DNA from: Bradyrhizobium sp. WSM1743
GTDB lineage: Bacteria; Pseudomonadota; Alphaproteobacteria; Rhizobiales; Xanthobacteraceae
DNA: 64,000 nt
Direction of reading: 5' to 3'
Assembly: GCF_000473065.1 (NCBI RefSeq)
Contig: NZ_AXAZ01000003.1
Span: forward strand, 186,001 to 250,000
Below the pieces are notes generated by a model. It did no database searches and was not told the origin of the DNA. It saw only the letters and a program-made list of their open reading frames with translations. Position numbers and translations under genes: made by a program. Shown here piece by piece: positions 26,025 through 37,272 of the stretch. Every line of letters begins with the position of its first letter. Position 1 is the stretch's first letter.

Positions 26025-26588
26025 TTACTTGATCTTGTCGTAAGCTGCCGCGAAATCGCCCAGCGGCATCGGGATCGCGATGGTCTCCTTGGCCATGTTC
26101 TGGAAGGAGACCTTCAGCTGCTTGCCCGACCGCAAGGCGGCGAGGAGGTCCGCTGCGATCGGTGTCGAGGCGTAGCAGCCGCGGTTCTCGCAAGTCTGGA
26201 CCTGGAGGTCGACGGTCTTGCCTTCGTCCACCTGGAGCTTGGCGCCGACGGGAAGGTTGAGGCCGAGCGGCAATTGCAGCAGCGCGATCGGCGCGCGGGT
26301 GTCGGGCGCGATGCGGATGTTGATCAGGACGACGGTCTGGCCGGTCTTGGTCAGCACCGCGTTCTGCTCCATCGCGCATTCGAGCGGCGCGTCGCGGCTT
26401 GCGCTGGTGCAGCGGACGATCCAGCCGGGCTGTCCGGAAGCACCGTCGGCCTGCGCTTGCGTCGGGGCAGGCGCGGGCTGCGCGGCCGGAGGAGCGGCGT
26501 TCTTCTTGGCGCCCTGCTGGGCGTGTGCGGCGCCCGCCGACAGCAGGACGGCAGCGACAACGACGACAAGTCTGGATTGCACGAGCAT
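26025..26588 (-). CDS. IalB (invasion-associated locus B) family protein
   Basis: The 187-residue protein has a signal peptide at residues 1-24 (ending SAGAAHAQ), a Pro- and Ala-rich linker, and the IalB domain with GWIVRCTS, LECAMEQNAVL and CENRGCYASTPI. These proteins are periplasmic or envelope-associated in alphaproteobacteria; the name comes from Bartonella, but function outside it is unclear. The start at 26588 is taken because the signal peptide begins there. It lies downstream of the MdtB-like gene with 61 bases between, so it may share its transcript. Confidence 0.87.
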   Translation of the reverse strand: MLVQSRLVVVVAAVLLSAGAAHAQQGAKKNAAPPAAQPAPAPTQAQADGASGQPGWIVRCTSASRDAPLECAMEQNAVLTKTGQTVVLINIRIAPDTRAPIALLQLPLGLNLPVGAKLQVDEGKTVDLQVQTCENRGCYASTPIAADLLAALRSGKQLKVSFQNMAKETIAIPMPLGDFAAAYDKIK

Positions 26589-26649
26589 GGTGAAACCGCA
26601 TTTGCGAACCGGGGTCTCGCTGTACCGTCGCGGCAGGCGCGGCGCAAGC

Positions 26650-29600
26650 TTACTCGGCGGCTTCCTTGACGTTGCCGCGCTCGGGCGCCTCATGGCTTTC
26701 GTCGCCTGAACGGCCCCAGGTGGAGAACCAGTTGTTGAACTTGTCGAGATAGAGATAGACGACGGGCGTGGTGAACAGCGTCAGCGCCTGGCTGACGATC
26801 AGGCCGCCGACCATGGCGTAGCCGAGCGGCTGGCGGATTTCGGCCCCGGTGCCGTGGCCGAGCATCAACGGCACGCCGCCGAGCAGAGCCGCCATCGTCG
26901 TCATCATGATCGGGCGGAAGCGCAGCAGTGCAGCCTGGCGGATCGATTCCTCCGGCGTCTTGTGCTCGTCGCGCTCGGCGGCGATCGCGAAGTCGACCAT
27001 CATGATGCCGTTCTTCTTCACGATGCCGATCAGCAGGATGATGCCGATCAGCGCGATCAGGCTGAAGTCGAAGCCGGCCGCCATCAGGATGGCGAGCGCG
27101 CCGACGCCGGCCGAGGGCAGCGTCGACAGGATCGTGATCGGATGGATGTAGCTCTCGTAGAGAATGCCGAGGATCAGATAGACCACGACGAGGGCGGCGA
27201 GGATCAGGAGCGGCACGGTGCCGAGCGACTGCTGGAATGCCTGCGCGGTGCCCTGGAAGCTCGAATTCAGCGTCGGTGGCGCGCCGAGCTCGGCCATTGC
27301 CCGCTGCACGGCCTCCGTTGCCTGGCCGAGCGCCACGCCTTGCGCGAGGTTGAAGCTGATCGTGATCGCCGGGAACTGGCCCTGATGGCTGATCGAGAGC
27401 GGGCGGACCGGATCGGTGGTCCAGGTCGCGAAGGTCGACAATGGCACCTGGTCGCCGGTCGACGGCGACCTCAGATAGAGCTTGTTCAAGCTGTCGAGAT
27501 TGCCCTGCATCTCCGGCAGGATCTCGAGAATCACCTTGTAGGTGTTGAGCTGGGTGAAATACTGCGTGACCTGCCGCTGTCCGAAGGCGTCATAGAGCGT
27601 GTCGTCGATCAGCTGCGGCTGGATGCCGTAGCGGGCGGCGGTGTCGCGGTTGATCTTGAGCTGCACCGTCGTGCCCTGCGTCTGCTGGTCGGTCGCGACG
27701 TCGCGCAGCTCCGGCAGCGTCTGCATCTTGGCGAGGATTTTCGGCGCCCACTCGTTGAGCTCGGCGAGATCGGCATCCTGCAAGGTGAACTCGAACTGCG
27801 TGCGCGTCGGCCGGCCGCCGAGCCGGACGTCTTGGGCTGCCTGCATGTAGAGGCGGGCGCCCTCGACCTTGTCGAACTGCGGACGCAGGCGCGCGATGAT
27901 CTGCTGTGCCGAGGCCTCACGCTGATCGCGCGGCTTCAGCGTGATGTATAGGGCGCCGTTGTTGCCGGCGCGTCCGCTGCCGCCGATCGCCATGGCAACG
28001 CTGGCAACGTCGGGATCGGCCAGGATGATCTTGCCGAGCTGCTCCTGGCGTCTCATCATCTCCTTGAACGAAATGTCCTGCGAGGCTTCTGAGGTGGCCG
28101 TGATCAGGCCGACGTCCTGCTGCGGGAAGAAGCCCTTCGGGATCAGCACGAACAGGTAGATCGACAGTCCGAGCGTGGCGAAGAAGATTGTGAGCGTGGT
28201 GCGCCGCCAGGCCAGGGCGTGGTCGAGCACATATTCGTAGCCGCGCAGCATCGCGTCAAAGGCGCGCTCGCTCCATTGATAGAAGCGGCCGTGGCGGACT
28301 TCGCCGTGAGCGCGCAGGAAGCGCGAGGCCATCATCGGCGTCAGCGTCAGGGACACGAACATCGAGACGAAGATGGTCATCGCCAGCACGACGGCGAATT
28401 CGCGGAACAGGCGCCCGATGATGCCGCCCATCAGCAGCAGGGGGATCAGCACGGCGACCAGCGAGATGCTGATCGAGACGATGGTGAAGCCGATTTCCTT
28501 GGAGCCCCTGAAGGCGGCCGCGAGCGGGGTTTCGCCTTCCTCGATGTAGCGAGTGATGTTCTCGAGCATCACGATGGCGTCGTCGACGACAAAACCGACC
28601 GCGATGGTGAGCGCCATCAGCGACAGATTGTCGAGCGAATAGCCGGCCACCCACATCAAGGCGCAGGCGCCCAGAAGCGCCAATGGCACCGTGACCGTGG
28701 GAATGACTGTCGCCCAGAAGCTGCGCAGGAAAATGAAGATGACCATGACCACGAGCGCGATGGTCAGCAGCAGCGTGAACTGGACATCCTCGACCGCGGC
28801 ACGGATGGTCGTGGTTCGGTCGCTGATGAGCTCGACCTTGATCGCTGGCGGGATCGCTGCAACGAGGCGGGGCAGGGTCGCCTTGATGCGGTCCACCGTC
28901 TCGATGACGTTGGCGCCCGGTTGCTTGAAGATCACCAGGAACACGCCGCGCTTGCCATTGGCCCAGGCCGCCTGCTTGGCGTCTTCGGCGGCGCTGACCG
29001 CTTGGCCGATGTCGCGAATCCGCAACGGACCGCCGTTGCGATAGGCGATGATGACGTCGTTCCAGTCCTTCGAGTGGGTGAGCTGGTCGTTGGCGTAGAT
29101 CGTGTAGGCGCGTTTTTCGCCGTCGATATTGCCTTTGGGGCTGTCGACCGTGGTGATCGCGATCTGGCTACGCACGTCTTCCAGCGACAGGCCCTTGGCG
29201 ACGAGTTTCGCCGGGTCGACCTGGATGCGGATGGCGGGTTTCTGCTGGCCGCCGATGAAGACCTGCGCGACGCCCGAGAGCTGACTGATCTGTTGAGCAA
29301 GCTGAGCGTCGACCGCGTCGCTGACGCTGGTCAGCGGCAGCGTCTCGGATGTCGCCGACAGCAGCAGGATCGGCGCGTCGGCGGGGTTGACCTTGCGGTA
29401 GGTCGGGGGCGAAGGCAGGTTTTTCGGCAGCTGGCCGCTGGCAGCGTTGATGGCGCCCTGCACGTCGTTGGCGGCGCCGTCGATGTTGCGATTGAGGTCG
29501 AACTGGATGGTGATCGACGCCGTGCCCAGATAACTCGTCGAGGTCATCTGCGCGATGCCAGGAATCTGGGCGAATTGCCGCTCGAGCGGCTGCGCCACCG

Positions 29601-29793
29601 ACGAGGCCATCGTTTCGGGGCTGCCGCCGGGCAGGTTGGCGGTGATCTGGATGGTCGGAAAGTCCACCTGCGGCAGCGGCGCAACCGGAAGCAGGGGATA
29701 GGCGACGAGACCGACGAACAGAATGCCAGCCATCAGCAGCGAAGTGCCGATGGGATATCGGATGAAAGGTGCCGAAATCCCGCCCCCAATCAT
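26650..29793 (-). CDS. RND efflux permease (MdtB/MdtC-like)
   Basis: The 1047-residue permease begins ISAPFIRYPIGTSLLMAGILF, the start typical of MdtB/MdtC and metal-independent RND pumps, and has the Asp pair GFVVDDAIVMLEN in the middle helix. It exports hydrophobic or bile-like compounds with an adaptor. The adaptor gene overlaps it by 4 bases (ATGA). In enterobacteria the system contains two permeases, MdtB and MdtC; here only one is present, so it is probably a homotrimer. No outer-membrane gene follows. Confidence 0.92.
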   Translation of the reverse strand: MIGGGISAPFIRYPIGTSLLMAGILFVGLVAYPLLPVAPLPQVDFPTIQITANLPGGSPETMASSVAQPLERQFAQIPGIAQMTSTSYLGTASITIQFDLNRNIDGAANDVQGAINAASGQLPKNLPSPPTYRKVNPADAPILLLSATSETLPLTSVSDAVDAQLAQQISQLSGVAQVFIGGQQKPAIRIQVDPAKLVAKGLSLEDVRSQIAITTVDSPKGNIDGEKRAYTIYANDQLTHSKDWNDVIIAYRNGGPLRIRDIGQAVSAAEDAKQAAWANGKRGVFLVIFKQPGANVIETVDRIKATLPRLVAAIPPAIKVELISDRTTTIRAAVEDVQFTLLLTIALVVMVIFIFLRSFWATVIPTVTVPLALLGACALMWVAGYSLDNLSLMALTIAVGFVVDDAIVMLENITRYIEEGETPLAAAFRGSKEIGFTIVSISISLVAVLIPLLLMGGIIGRLFREFAVVLAMTIFVSMFVSLTLTPMMASRFLRAHGEVRHGRFYQWSERAFDAMLRGYEYVLDHALAWRRTTLTIFFATLGLSIYLFVLIPKGFFPQQDVGLITATSEASQDISFKEMMRRQEQLGKIILADPDVASVAMAIGGSGRAGNNGALYITLKPRDQREASAQQIIARLRPQFDKVEGARLYMQAAQDVRLGGRPTRTQFEFTLQDADLAELNEWAPKILAKMQTLPELRDVATDQQTQGTTVQLKINRDTAARYGIQPQLIDDTLYDAFGQRQVTQYFTQLNTYKVILEILPEMQGNLDSLNKLYLRSPSTGDQVPLSTFATWTTDPVRPLSISHQGQFPAITISFNLAQGVALGQATEAVQRAMAELGAPPTLNSSFQGTAQAFQQSLGTVPLLILAALVVVYLILGILYESYIHPITILSTLPSAGVGALAILMAAGFDFSLIALIGIILLIGIVKKNGIMMVDFAIAAERDEHKTPEESIRQAALLRFRPIMMTTMAALLGGVPLMLGHGTGAEIRQPLGYAMVGGLIVSQALTLFTTPVVYLYLDKFNNWFSTWGRSGDESHEAPERGNVKEAAE

Positions 29794-30962
29794 TCCTGTC
29801 GTACCTTGTTCTGGGCTGGATCCGAGCTTGCCACAGCCGTCGACACAAGGCTGCCGGGCTGGACCTTGAACTGACCGCCGACGATCACCTGCTGGCCCGG
29901 GGTCAAGCCTTCCTCGATGACCGATCGCCCGTCGATGCCATACCTGACCTTGATCTTGTGCACCTCGGCCTTGTTGTCCTGATTGACGGTATAGGCGTAG
30001 AGGCCGTTCGTGGAATGCTGGACCGCGTCATCCGGAACCACGGTCGCATCCTTCAGCGTTCGCACCAGGAGCCGCGTCGAGACCGATTGGCCCGGCCACA
30101 GCGTGTGGTCCTTGTTGTCGAACACCGCCTTGAGCCGGATCGTCCCGCTGGTCGTGTCGACCTGGTTGTTGATGACCGCGAGCTTGCCCTCGGCCAGCGT
30201 CTTCTTGCCGTCGGTGGTGAAGGCGATCACCTTGAGCGCGCCGGCTTTCTGGCCCTCGCTGATATAGGGGAGCTGGTCCTCCGGCGCCGTGAAGATCACC
30301 GAGATCGGCTCGACCTGCGAGATCGTGACGATGCCCGTCTGCGTCGAGGCGTTCACGATGTTGCCGATGTCGACCTGGCGCAGGCCGGCGACACCGGTGA
30401 TCGGCGCCTTGACCTGGGTGTAATCGAGCTGGGTCTGGGAGTTGGCGATCGCGGCTTCGTCGGCAGCGATCTGGGCGGTGAGCTGGGCGACCGTCGAGCG
30501 CTGGGTATCCACCCGCTGTGCGGTCGCGAATTCGCCGAGCCTCATGGCGCGCTGAAGTTCGAGATTGGCATTGGCCAGACTAGCCTCGTCCTGCGCCTTC
30601 TTGGCCTTCGCCTGGTCGAGCGCGGCTTGATAGGGACGGGGATCGATCGAGACCAGGAGATCGCCCTGCTTGACGATCTGGCCCTCTTTGAATTCGAGCC
30701 TGTCGATCTGGCCGTCCACACGGGTTCTGACTTGGACCGTATTGAAACCCTGAACCGTGCCGAGACCGGTGAGGTAGACCGGAAAGTCTGTTTTCTGGAC
30801 CGGCGCAACGCTGACAGGGACGGCGGAGGGACGAGGCGGGCCTTTTTGCGCGGTCTGGGTTTTTCCAGCCTGGGACGAGCCGAATTTCTGCCAACTATAA
30901 TAACCCGCGGAGGCCACGGCCGCGATGATCAGAAGCCAGAGGATCGGCCGGGACTTTTTCAT
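29790..30962 (-). CDS. RND adaptor (MdtA-like membrane fusion protein)
   Basis: The 390-residue protein has an N-terminal helix (residues 7-23) that can anchor it in the inner membrane, a Lys- and Pro-rich linker, and the adaptor domains: VRTRVDGQIDRLEFKEGQ, an alpha-helical hairpin, LDYTQVKAPITGVAGLRQ, then the beta-barrel and a membrane-proximal domain. It bridges the permease and an outer-membrane factor. The ATGA overlap shows translational coupling. An AT-rich promoter-like region lies upstream at 31030-31060. Confidence 0.92.
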   Translation of the reverse strand: MKKSRPILWLLIIAAVASAGYYSWQKFGSSQAGKTQTAQKGPPRPSAVPVSVAPVQKTDFPVYLTGLGTVQGFNTVQVRTRVDGQIDRLEFKEGQIVKQGDLLVSIDPRPYQAALDQAKAKKAQDEASLANANLELQRAMRLGEFATAQRVDTQRSTVAQLTAQIAADEAAIANSQTQLDYTQVKAPITGVAGLRQVDIGNIVNASTQTGIVTISQVEPISVIFTAPEDQLPYISEGQKAGALKVIAFTTDGKKTLAEGKLAVINNQVDTTSGTIRLKAVFDNKDHTLWPGQSVSTRLLVRTLKDATVVPDDAVQHSTNGLYAYTVNQDNKAEVHKIKVRYGIDGRSVIEEGLTPGQQVIVGGQFKVQPGSLVSTAVASSDPAQNKVRQE

Positions 30963-31336
30963 GTCGTCTCGTGTCGGCTCGTATGCCCTCAGCTACGAAT
31001 AATAGGGCAATCGCAGAGTTCCATCGCGATGTATAATACACGCCAAGTTCCAGTGTAAACAGCACTATCAGTTGAGAATCCTAAACAATTGGAAAGCTTT
31101 GCACCCTTTGGGCAGTGGTCTGGCGCGGCGATGTGCAGCGCTGCATTTTCCCGGCACGACCGATCGGCGTGCCTGTCTTGCGCAGCACCCGAGACGGTGT
31201 GCTCATGCCGAATGACCTCGCGCTGGCCGTCGTTTCGGATCAGTCGCAAGAATGGTTCTAAGTCGCATGGTGGCCGTTTCGGTTGTCAGGCATTTCGGCA
31301 TCGTCCATATCGGCGCCGCCATAAATGGAGCGCAGG
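30963..31336. promoter_or_regulatory. Gap holding the probable mdtAB promoter; otherwise no gene seen
   Basis: On the minus strand TTTACA or TTACAC at about 31054-31059 and TATTAT/TATACA at about 31032-31038 give a plausible sigma-70-like promoter reading into the adaptor gene. AGTG and CACT flank the -35 region as a short inverted pair. I find no gene in the gap; the ORFs crossing it lack domains. Confidence 0.4.
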
Positions 31337-31576
31337 ATGGACGAGCTGAACGGCAAGCTGATCGCATGCCAGATTCTGATCACGGGATTGATCGCGCGTG
31401 TCGCCAACGAGCAGCGCGATCCCTTGCGCTTCCTCACCGACTTTCGCGACGAGATCAAAGCCGTCGTGAACGGCGTCAACATCGCCGGTATGGACAGCAC
31501 CGATCGCGTGCGCGCCGTCGCGCAGAAGACTGTCGACGAATTGTTCTCGCTGATGAAGCCGCCGAGCAGCGACTGA
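31337..31576 (+). CDS. Small helical hypothetical protein, 79 residues
   Basis: The product begins MDELNGKLIACQILITGLIARV and is mostly amphipathic helix, with NEQRDPLRFLTDFRDE and ending LFSLMKPPSSD. GGAGCGCAGG is just before the ATG at 31337; an in-frame ATG at 31325 is less well placed. No family is recognised. It is upstream of the iron-control elements and is not clearly part of the receptor operon. Confidence 0.6.
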   Translation: MDELNGKLIACQILITGLIARVANEQRDPLRFLTDFRDEIKAVVNGVNIAGMDSTDRVRAVAQKTVDELFSLMKPPSSD

Positions 31577-31602
31577 GAACGAAGCGCTATAGCTGCGTTG
31601 TC

Positions 31603-31654
31603 TTTAGAACGAATCCAATGTCGTCTTAGAACGATTTCAAACTGTAGTTTAGAA
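31603..31654. promoter_or_regulatory. Three spaced TTTAGAA-type boxes, likely iron-control (Irr/ICE) site
   Basis: TTTAGAACGA at 31603, CTTAGAACGA at 31625 and TTTAGAATCG at 31648 are direct repeats with 22 and 23 base steps, close to two helical turns. They lie about 115-165 bases before the TonB-dependent receptor. Rhizobial iron-control elements bound by Irr contain TTTAGAA half-sites, so the element probably controls this operon by iron. Confidence 0.6.
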
Positions 31655-31769
31655 TCGTTTTGATCTGGACCGATTCAAGTATTCTCGCGAACGGCTCGCA
31701 TTGACCCGCTATTTTGCGGCCGATACCAACAGCCCATCGTTCGTTCGAAGTGAATGAGCGAACAAGAAG

Positions 31770-34331
31770 ATGGGGCGTTTGGTAATGGGGCAGGTGGTCG
31801 CACCGAAGTCGTTGCGTTCGGTCGTAGCGTTCAACTCGATGGATGAGAGGTCCGCGGGCGTATCCGGCAAGAAGGTCTCAGCGGTTGCGAGCTTGATCGC
31901 GGTGGCGTCGGTGTCGAGCGGCGCGCAGGCGCAGCAGTCGAACCTGCCGCCGGTGACGGTCGATGCTCCGGTCGAGCGTCCGCGTCCGGCGGCCTCGAAG
32001 CCTTCGCCTGAGCAAGTCCGCGCCCGCAACGCGCTTCGCCGCGCCGCGCAGCGCCAGCAGGCGGCACAGACGGCTCCCACCACGCCGTCCGGCGCGCCCG
32101 ACGCCAATCCGTACGCGGATCCGGCTGCACCCTATAAGGTCGATCATGTCCAAGCCGGCGGCAAATTTCCGGAGAAGCTGGTCGATACGCCGAAGTCGAT
32201 CACCGTTCTCAGCAAGGAAGTCCTCGAGGACAAGAACGCCACGTCGCTGAAGCAGGCGATCCTCAGCACGGCCGGCGTGACGCTTGGCTCGGGCGAGGGC
32301 GGCAACGCGTTCGGCGACCGCTTCTTCATCCGTGGTTTCGATGCCCGCAACGACATCTTCATCGACGGCGTGCGCGACGCCGGCGTCAGCGTGCGTGAAA
32401 ACTTCTTCACCGAGCAGGTCGAGATCCTACGCGGTCCCGGTTCGACCGTGTCCGGCCGCGGCGTCGCCGGCGGTGCGATCAACATCGTCACCAAGCAGGC
32501 GACGACCGGGGGCAGCTTCTACAACATGGACAGCACGTTTGGCACTGACCAGACCAAGCGTGTCACACTCGACGTCAACCAGGTGATCGACCCGACGCTT
32601 GCAGTTCGTGCCGGTGGTCTGTTCCAGGACGCCAATGTCGCTGGCCGCGACTATGTCACCGATAATCGAAACGGCGCGTTTGTCGCGACGACCTGGAAAC
32701 CGACCGACACGATCAAGCTCACCGGCAACTACATCCATACCGAGCTGACGGGTATCCCTGACTTCGGCGTACCCTACTATCGTCCCAGCACGTCGAGCAC
32801 CGCGGGCGGGCCGTTCCCGGATTTCGGCGTCAACCGCAAGAATTTCTACGGCTTCGTCAATCGCGACTTCTTCCGGACTGGTCAGGACATCGGCACTCTC
32901 AATGCCGAGGTGCAGATCACCCCCGACCTGATGCTCAGCAACAAGACGCGGGCGTCGCATTCGACGCAGAACTATATCGGCACGCTTCCTGAGGCGCCGT
33001 CATTGAAGAACCCGCTGACTGCCTCGACTCTCAGTGCCAATCCGCAGAGTCGCTTCCAGGCGACGGACGCATTCGCAAACCAGACCGAAGCGACCTACAA
33101 GTTCAACGACGGCGCGGGCTTCAAGCACACGCTGCTCGGCGGCATCGAATACGACCGCGAGCGGTCGTCGATCGACCGATACACCGGACTTAGTTCCGAG
33201 CAGGTCACCGGGACGCCCTTTACCGGCAGCGGGGCCAAGACCGACGTGAGCGTGTTTTATCCGCAATATACCAACCTTGGCTTCCCGATACCCGGCGGGC
33301 TCACCGGATTGCCCACGAAAATCGCGATCGATACCGTCAGCGGATATGTCATGGATTCCGCCAACTACCGCGATCTGGTGATACTCAACGGAGGTTTCCG
33401 TTACGACGACTACAGCATCAAGACCTCCGGCTATGCCGCGAATCGCGCATTCGGTCAGCAGTCGGCTGAGTTCCTGATCCCCAACTTCAATCTCGGCCTT
33501 ACCCTGAAGCCTCTGCCCAACGGCAGTGTCTATGTGGCCTACGCAACTTCGGCGAACCCGGTCGGTGCCGAGTTCGACGGGACCAGCACGGCCTATGGCG
33601 GCCTCAATCCGACCCTTGCCGGCGGCAACAACCAGATATTCGGGCCCGAGAAGAACAAGGCTATCGAGCTCGGCACCAAATGGGAGCTGTTCGACCGTCA
33701 TCTGCTTCTGACCGCGGCGCTGTTTCAGACCACGAAGGAGAACGCGCGCGAGTCGCAGAACGTGGGCAGCTCGGCTGCGGCTGCGGCGCTCGGTTGCACA
33801 TATGCTCCGGTTGCGCCAGCGACGACCGTCTCTTGTATCACGGCCGGTGCCGCCTATCGCATCCGCGGCATCGACCTTGGTATCGGTGGCAACATCACCG
33901 ACAAATGGAGCGTGTTCGGCGGCCTCGTGCTGATGCAGTCGGAAGTGACGCAGTCGCTGGCGCCGTCGGCCAACAAGGCGCTGTACCCGACCAACGTCGG
34001 ACGTCCGCTCGCCAATATCGCGCACGAGTCGTTCAGCCTGCTGTCGAAATATCAGCTCACCGACACCTGGGAACTGGGCGGGCAGGCGGTGTATCGCTCC
34101 AAAATCTACGGCGGCACCCTCCTTGCCGCCAACCAGGGCACGTCGCTCCCGAGCTACTGGCGTTTCGACGTCTTCGCGGAGGCGAAGCTTGATCAGCACT
34201 GGAGACTCAAGCTGTTCGTGAACAACATCTTCGACAAGCGCTACTACGACGCGCTCTATCAGAGCGCAGCACCTTTCGTGCTGGAAGCACCGGGCCGTGC
34301 CGCCTACGTGGTGCTCTCCGCGCGCTACTAG
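31770..34331 (+). CDS. fiu: TonB-dependent siderophore receptor (Fiu/CirA-like)
   Basis: The 853-residue outer-membrane receptor has a signal-like segment at about residues 35-54 ([17 protein letters not shown]), an Ala/Pro-rich stretch, the plug domain ([58 protein letters not shown]), and a beta-barrel ending in aromatic Tyr. The family imports ferric catecholate compounds. ATGs at 31770, 31785 and 31839 are possible starts. It is followed by piuC and exbBD-tonB, which supports an iron role. The fiu name is by family; the ligand is not proven. Confidence 0.87.
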   Translation: MGRLVMGQVVAPKSLRSVVAFNSMDERSAGVSGKKVSAVASLIAVASVSSGAQAQQSNLPPVTVDAPVERPRPAASKPSPEQVRARNALRRAAQRQQAAQTAPTTPSGAPDANPYADPAAPYKVDHVQAGGKFPEKLVDTPKSITVLSKEVLEDKNATSLKQAILSTAGVTLGSGEGGNAFGDRFFIRGFDARNDIFIDGVRDAGVSVRENFFTEQVEILRGPGSTVSGRGVAGGAINIVTKQATTGGSFYNMDSTFGTDQTKRVTLDVNQVIDPTLAVRAGGLFQDANVAGRDYVTDNRNGAFVATTWKPTDTIKLTGNYIHTELTGIPDFGVPYYRPSTSSTAGGPFPDFGVNRKNFYGFVNRDFFRTGQDIGTLNAEVQITPDLMLSNKTRASHSTQNYIGTLPEAPSLKNPLTASTLSANPQSRFQATDAFANQTEATYKFNDGAGFKHTLLGGIEYDRERSSIDRYTGLSSEQVTGTPFTGSGAKTDVSVFYPQYTNLGFPIPGGLTGLPTKIAIDTVSGYVMDSANYRDLVILNGGFRYDDYSIKTSGYAANRAFGQQSAEFLIPNFNLGLTLKPLPNGSVYVAYATSANPVGAEFDGTSTAYGGLNPTLAGGNNQIFGPEKNKAIELGTKWELFDRHLLLTAALFQTTKENARESQNVGSSAAAAALGCTYAPVAPATTVSCITAGAAYRIRGIDLGIGGNITDKWSVFGGLVLMQSEVTQSLAPSANKALYPTNVGRPLANIAHESFSLLSKYQLTDTWELGGQAVYRSKIYGGTLLAANQGTSLPSYWRFDVFAEAKLDQHWRLKLFVNNIFDKRYYDALYQSAAPFVLEAPGRAAYVVLSARY

Positions 34332-34348
34332 GAGCAGCGACGAGTTTC

Positions 34349-35034
34349 ATGCTGACATGCATAGCGAACGTTCTTAGCAAGGATGATGTGGCGGATTTCC
34401 GCCGCATCATGGACGCCAGCGCGTGGGAAGATGGCCGCTCCACCGCCGGCGCGCAGTCGGCGATGGTCAAGCGCAACGAGCAACTGCCGCCGGACAGCGA
34501 GGTCGCGCGCAAGCTCGGCAACCGCATCATCTCGGCGCTGACGTCGAACCCGCGCTTCATCGCGGCGGCGATCCCGCTCCAGATCTTCCCGCCGCTGTTC
34601 AACCGCTATGCGGCCGATAGTGGCCATCATTTCGGCCTGCACGTCGACAATGCGATCCGCGGCGACCGTTTGACCGGCCTTCGCATCCGCACAGACCTGT
34701 CGGTCACGCTGTTCCTCGCCGAGCCGGAGGAGTATGACGGTGGCGAACTTGTGATCGAGGACACCTACGGCTCGCACGAAGTCAAGTTGCCAGCCGGGGA
34801 CTGCGTGCTCTATCCCTCGACCAGCCTCCATCTGGTCACCCCCGTGACCAGGGGAACGCGGGTTGCGTCTTTCTTCTGGCTTCAGAGCATGATACGGGAC
34901 GATCAAGCCCGGAGCATGATCTTTGACCTCGACACCGCGATACAGGCGCTGGTGCAACGGCTCGGGCGTGACGATCCCGAAACGATCAAATTGACGGGTA
35001 TCTATCACAACCTCATTCGCTACTGGGCCGAAGT

Positions 35035-35038
<4 letters not shown>
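34349..35038 (+). CDS. piuC: Fe(II)/2-oxoglutarate-dependent PKHD-type hydroxylase (PiuC/YbiX)
   Basis: The 229-residue protein has the PiuC pattern: [18 protein letters not shown] near residues 30-47, the iron-binding His-Asp in [12 protein letters not shown] near 92-103, the distal His in [12 protein letters not shown], and GTRVASFFW with Arg for 2-oxoglutarate. It sits between a siderophore receptor and ExbB, as in many iron operons. The gene is 17 bases from the receptor stop and overlaps exbB by ATGA. The reaction catalysed is not established for the family. Confidence 0.9.
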
Positions 35039-35988
<950 letters not shown>

Positions 35989-35991
35989 ACC

Positions 35992-36447
35992 ATGGCCGTT
36001 TCACTCGCAGACAATGATGACGACGACGACTTCTCGGAAACGCATGACATCAACGTCACGCCGTTCATCGACGTCATCCTGGTGCTGCTGATCATCTTCA
36101 TGGTCGCCGCGCCGCTCTCCACGGTCGACCTGCCGATCGATCTGCCGACGTCAAGCGCGACGCCGCAGAAGAAGCCGGACAAGCCGACTTATCTCAGCAT
36201 CAAGCCCGATCTGACGCTCGCGATCGGAGAGAACTCGGTTCACCGGGCCGAGTTAATCGGCACCCTCGACGGCCTATCCGACATGAGCAAGGACAAGTAT
36301 GTTTTCCTGCGCGCCGATCGTTCGGTCCCTTATGGCGAGTTGATGGGCGTCATGGAGCTCTTGCGCTCGGGCGGCTACACGCGGGTGAAACTGGTCGCGC
36401 TGGAAGGCGCGCCGAAGGCGCCTGCGGCAGGCGCCGCTCAGCCTTAA
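35992..36447 (+). CDS. exbD: ExbD, TonB-system proton channel subunit
   Basis: The 151-residue protein has a short cytoplasmic acidic tail, then one helix in DINVTPFIDVILVLLIIFMV, containing the essential Asp of ExbD, and a periplasmic domain with DLPTSSATPQKKP and VPYGELMGVMELL. It completes the motor with ExbB. Its position directly between exbB and tonB is standard. Confidence 0.95.
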   Translation: MAVSLADNDDDDDFSETHDINVTPFIDVILVLLIIFMVAAPLSTVDLPIDLPTSSATPQKKPDKPTYLSIKPDLTLAIGENSVHRAELIGTLDGLSDMSKDKYVFLRADRSVPYGELMGVMELLRSGGYTRVKLVALEGAPKAPAAGAAQP

Positions 36448-36459
36448 GAAGGCGCAACG

Positions 36460-37272
36460 ATGTCGGACGAACCGAGACCATCCCGGAAGCTCTGGATTTT
36501 GGCAGCGGTGGCGGCGCTTGCGCTCCATCTGGGCGGTGCTGCGCTCGCGCTGGCTCATTTGCGCACCGACGATGACGGCGACGGCCTTGGCGCGGCCGGC
36601 GCCGAGTTCGCCGTGGAGATGGCATCGCCCAAGGTGCCCGATACTGATCTGCCGCCGGGGCCCGATAGCGAGGCGATGCAGGAGCAGCAGGCGCTTCCCG
36701 AGCAGAAGGCCGAGACCAAGGAGACCGAGCTTCCGAAGGATCAGTCGCAGCAGGTCGAGGATCCCGATCGCGTCGTGACCGAGAACAACACGAAGAAGCC
36801 AACGGAAGACGATCCGAAGATTCAGGCTGTCGAAACTCCCGCGGCCGAGGCATCGCCGAAGTCGGTTGCAACGGCACGGCAGACGCTCGATGAAGACGCG
36901 CGCGAGGCCGAGAAAGCCCTGGCGCCGGTGCTGGGGCTCGGCAAGGACATCCTGAAGATAACGGCCGACTGGAACCGCAAGATCAGCGCACACCTCGCGG
37001 CTCACAAGGTCAATCCGGAGGGCAAGCAGCCCAATAACCAGAAGGTCAAGGTGAGCTTTGCGATCAACCGGAAAGGCAACGTGCTGTCGGTCGATGTCGC
37101 GGAGTCGTCGGGCGATGCAGCCTACGATGCTGCGGCGGTGTCGATCGTCCGCAAGTCCGATCCGATCCCGCAGCCGCCTGCCGGACTGACCGACGACCGG
37201 TTCGAACGGACCGTGGACATCATCTTCACGCCGCCGGATTCGAAGAAGAAAAAGACAGCTCAGCGCCAGTAG
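36460..37272 (+). CDS. tonB: TonB energy transducer
   Basis: The 270-residue protein has one N-terminal helix (residues about 10-28), an acidic then Lys- and Glu-rich periplasmic spacer rather than the classic Pro-Lys repeats, and a C-terminal TonB domain (VKVSFAINRKGNVLSVDVAES, ending DIIFTPPDSKKKK). It transfers energy to the receptor upstream. Its stop overlaps the convergent 146-residue gene by 13 bases. The mostly acidic spacer is unusual in detail but functions in many alphaproteobacteria. Confidence 0.92.
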   Translation: MSDEPRPSRKLWILAAVAALALHLGGAALALAHLRTDDDGDGLGAAGAEFAVEMASPKVPDTDLPPGPDSEAMQEQQALPEQKAETKETELPKDQSQQVEDPDRVVTENNTKKPTEDDPKIQAVETPAAEASPKSVATARQTLDEDAREAEKALAPVLGLGKDILKITADWNRKISAHLAAHKVNPEGKQPNNQKVKVSFAINRKGNVLSVDVAESSGDAAYDAAAVSIVRKSDPIPQPPAGLTDDRFERTVDIIFTPPDSKKKKTAQRQ

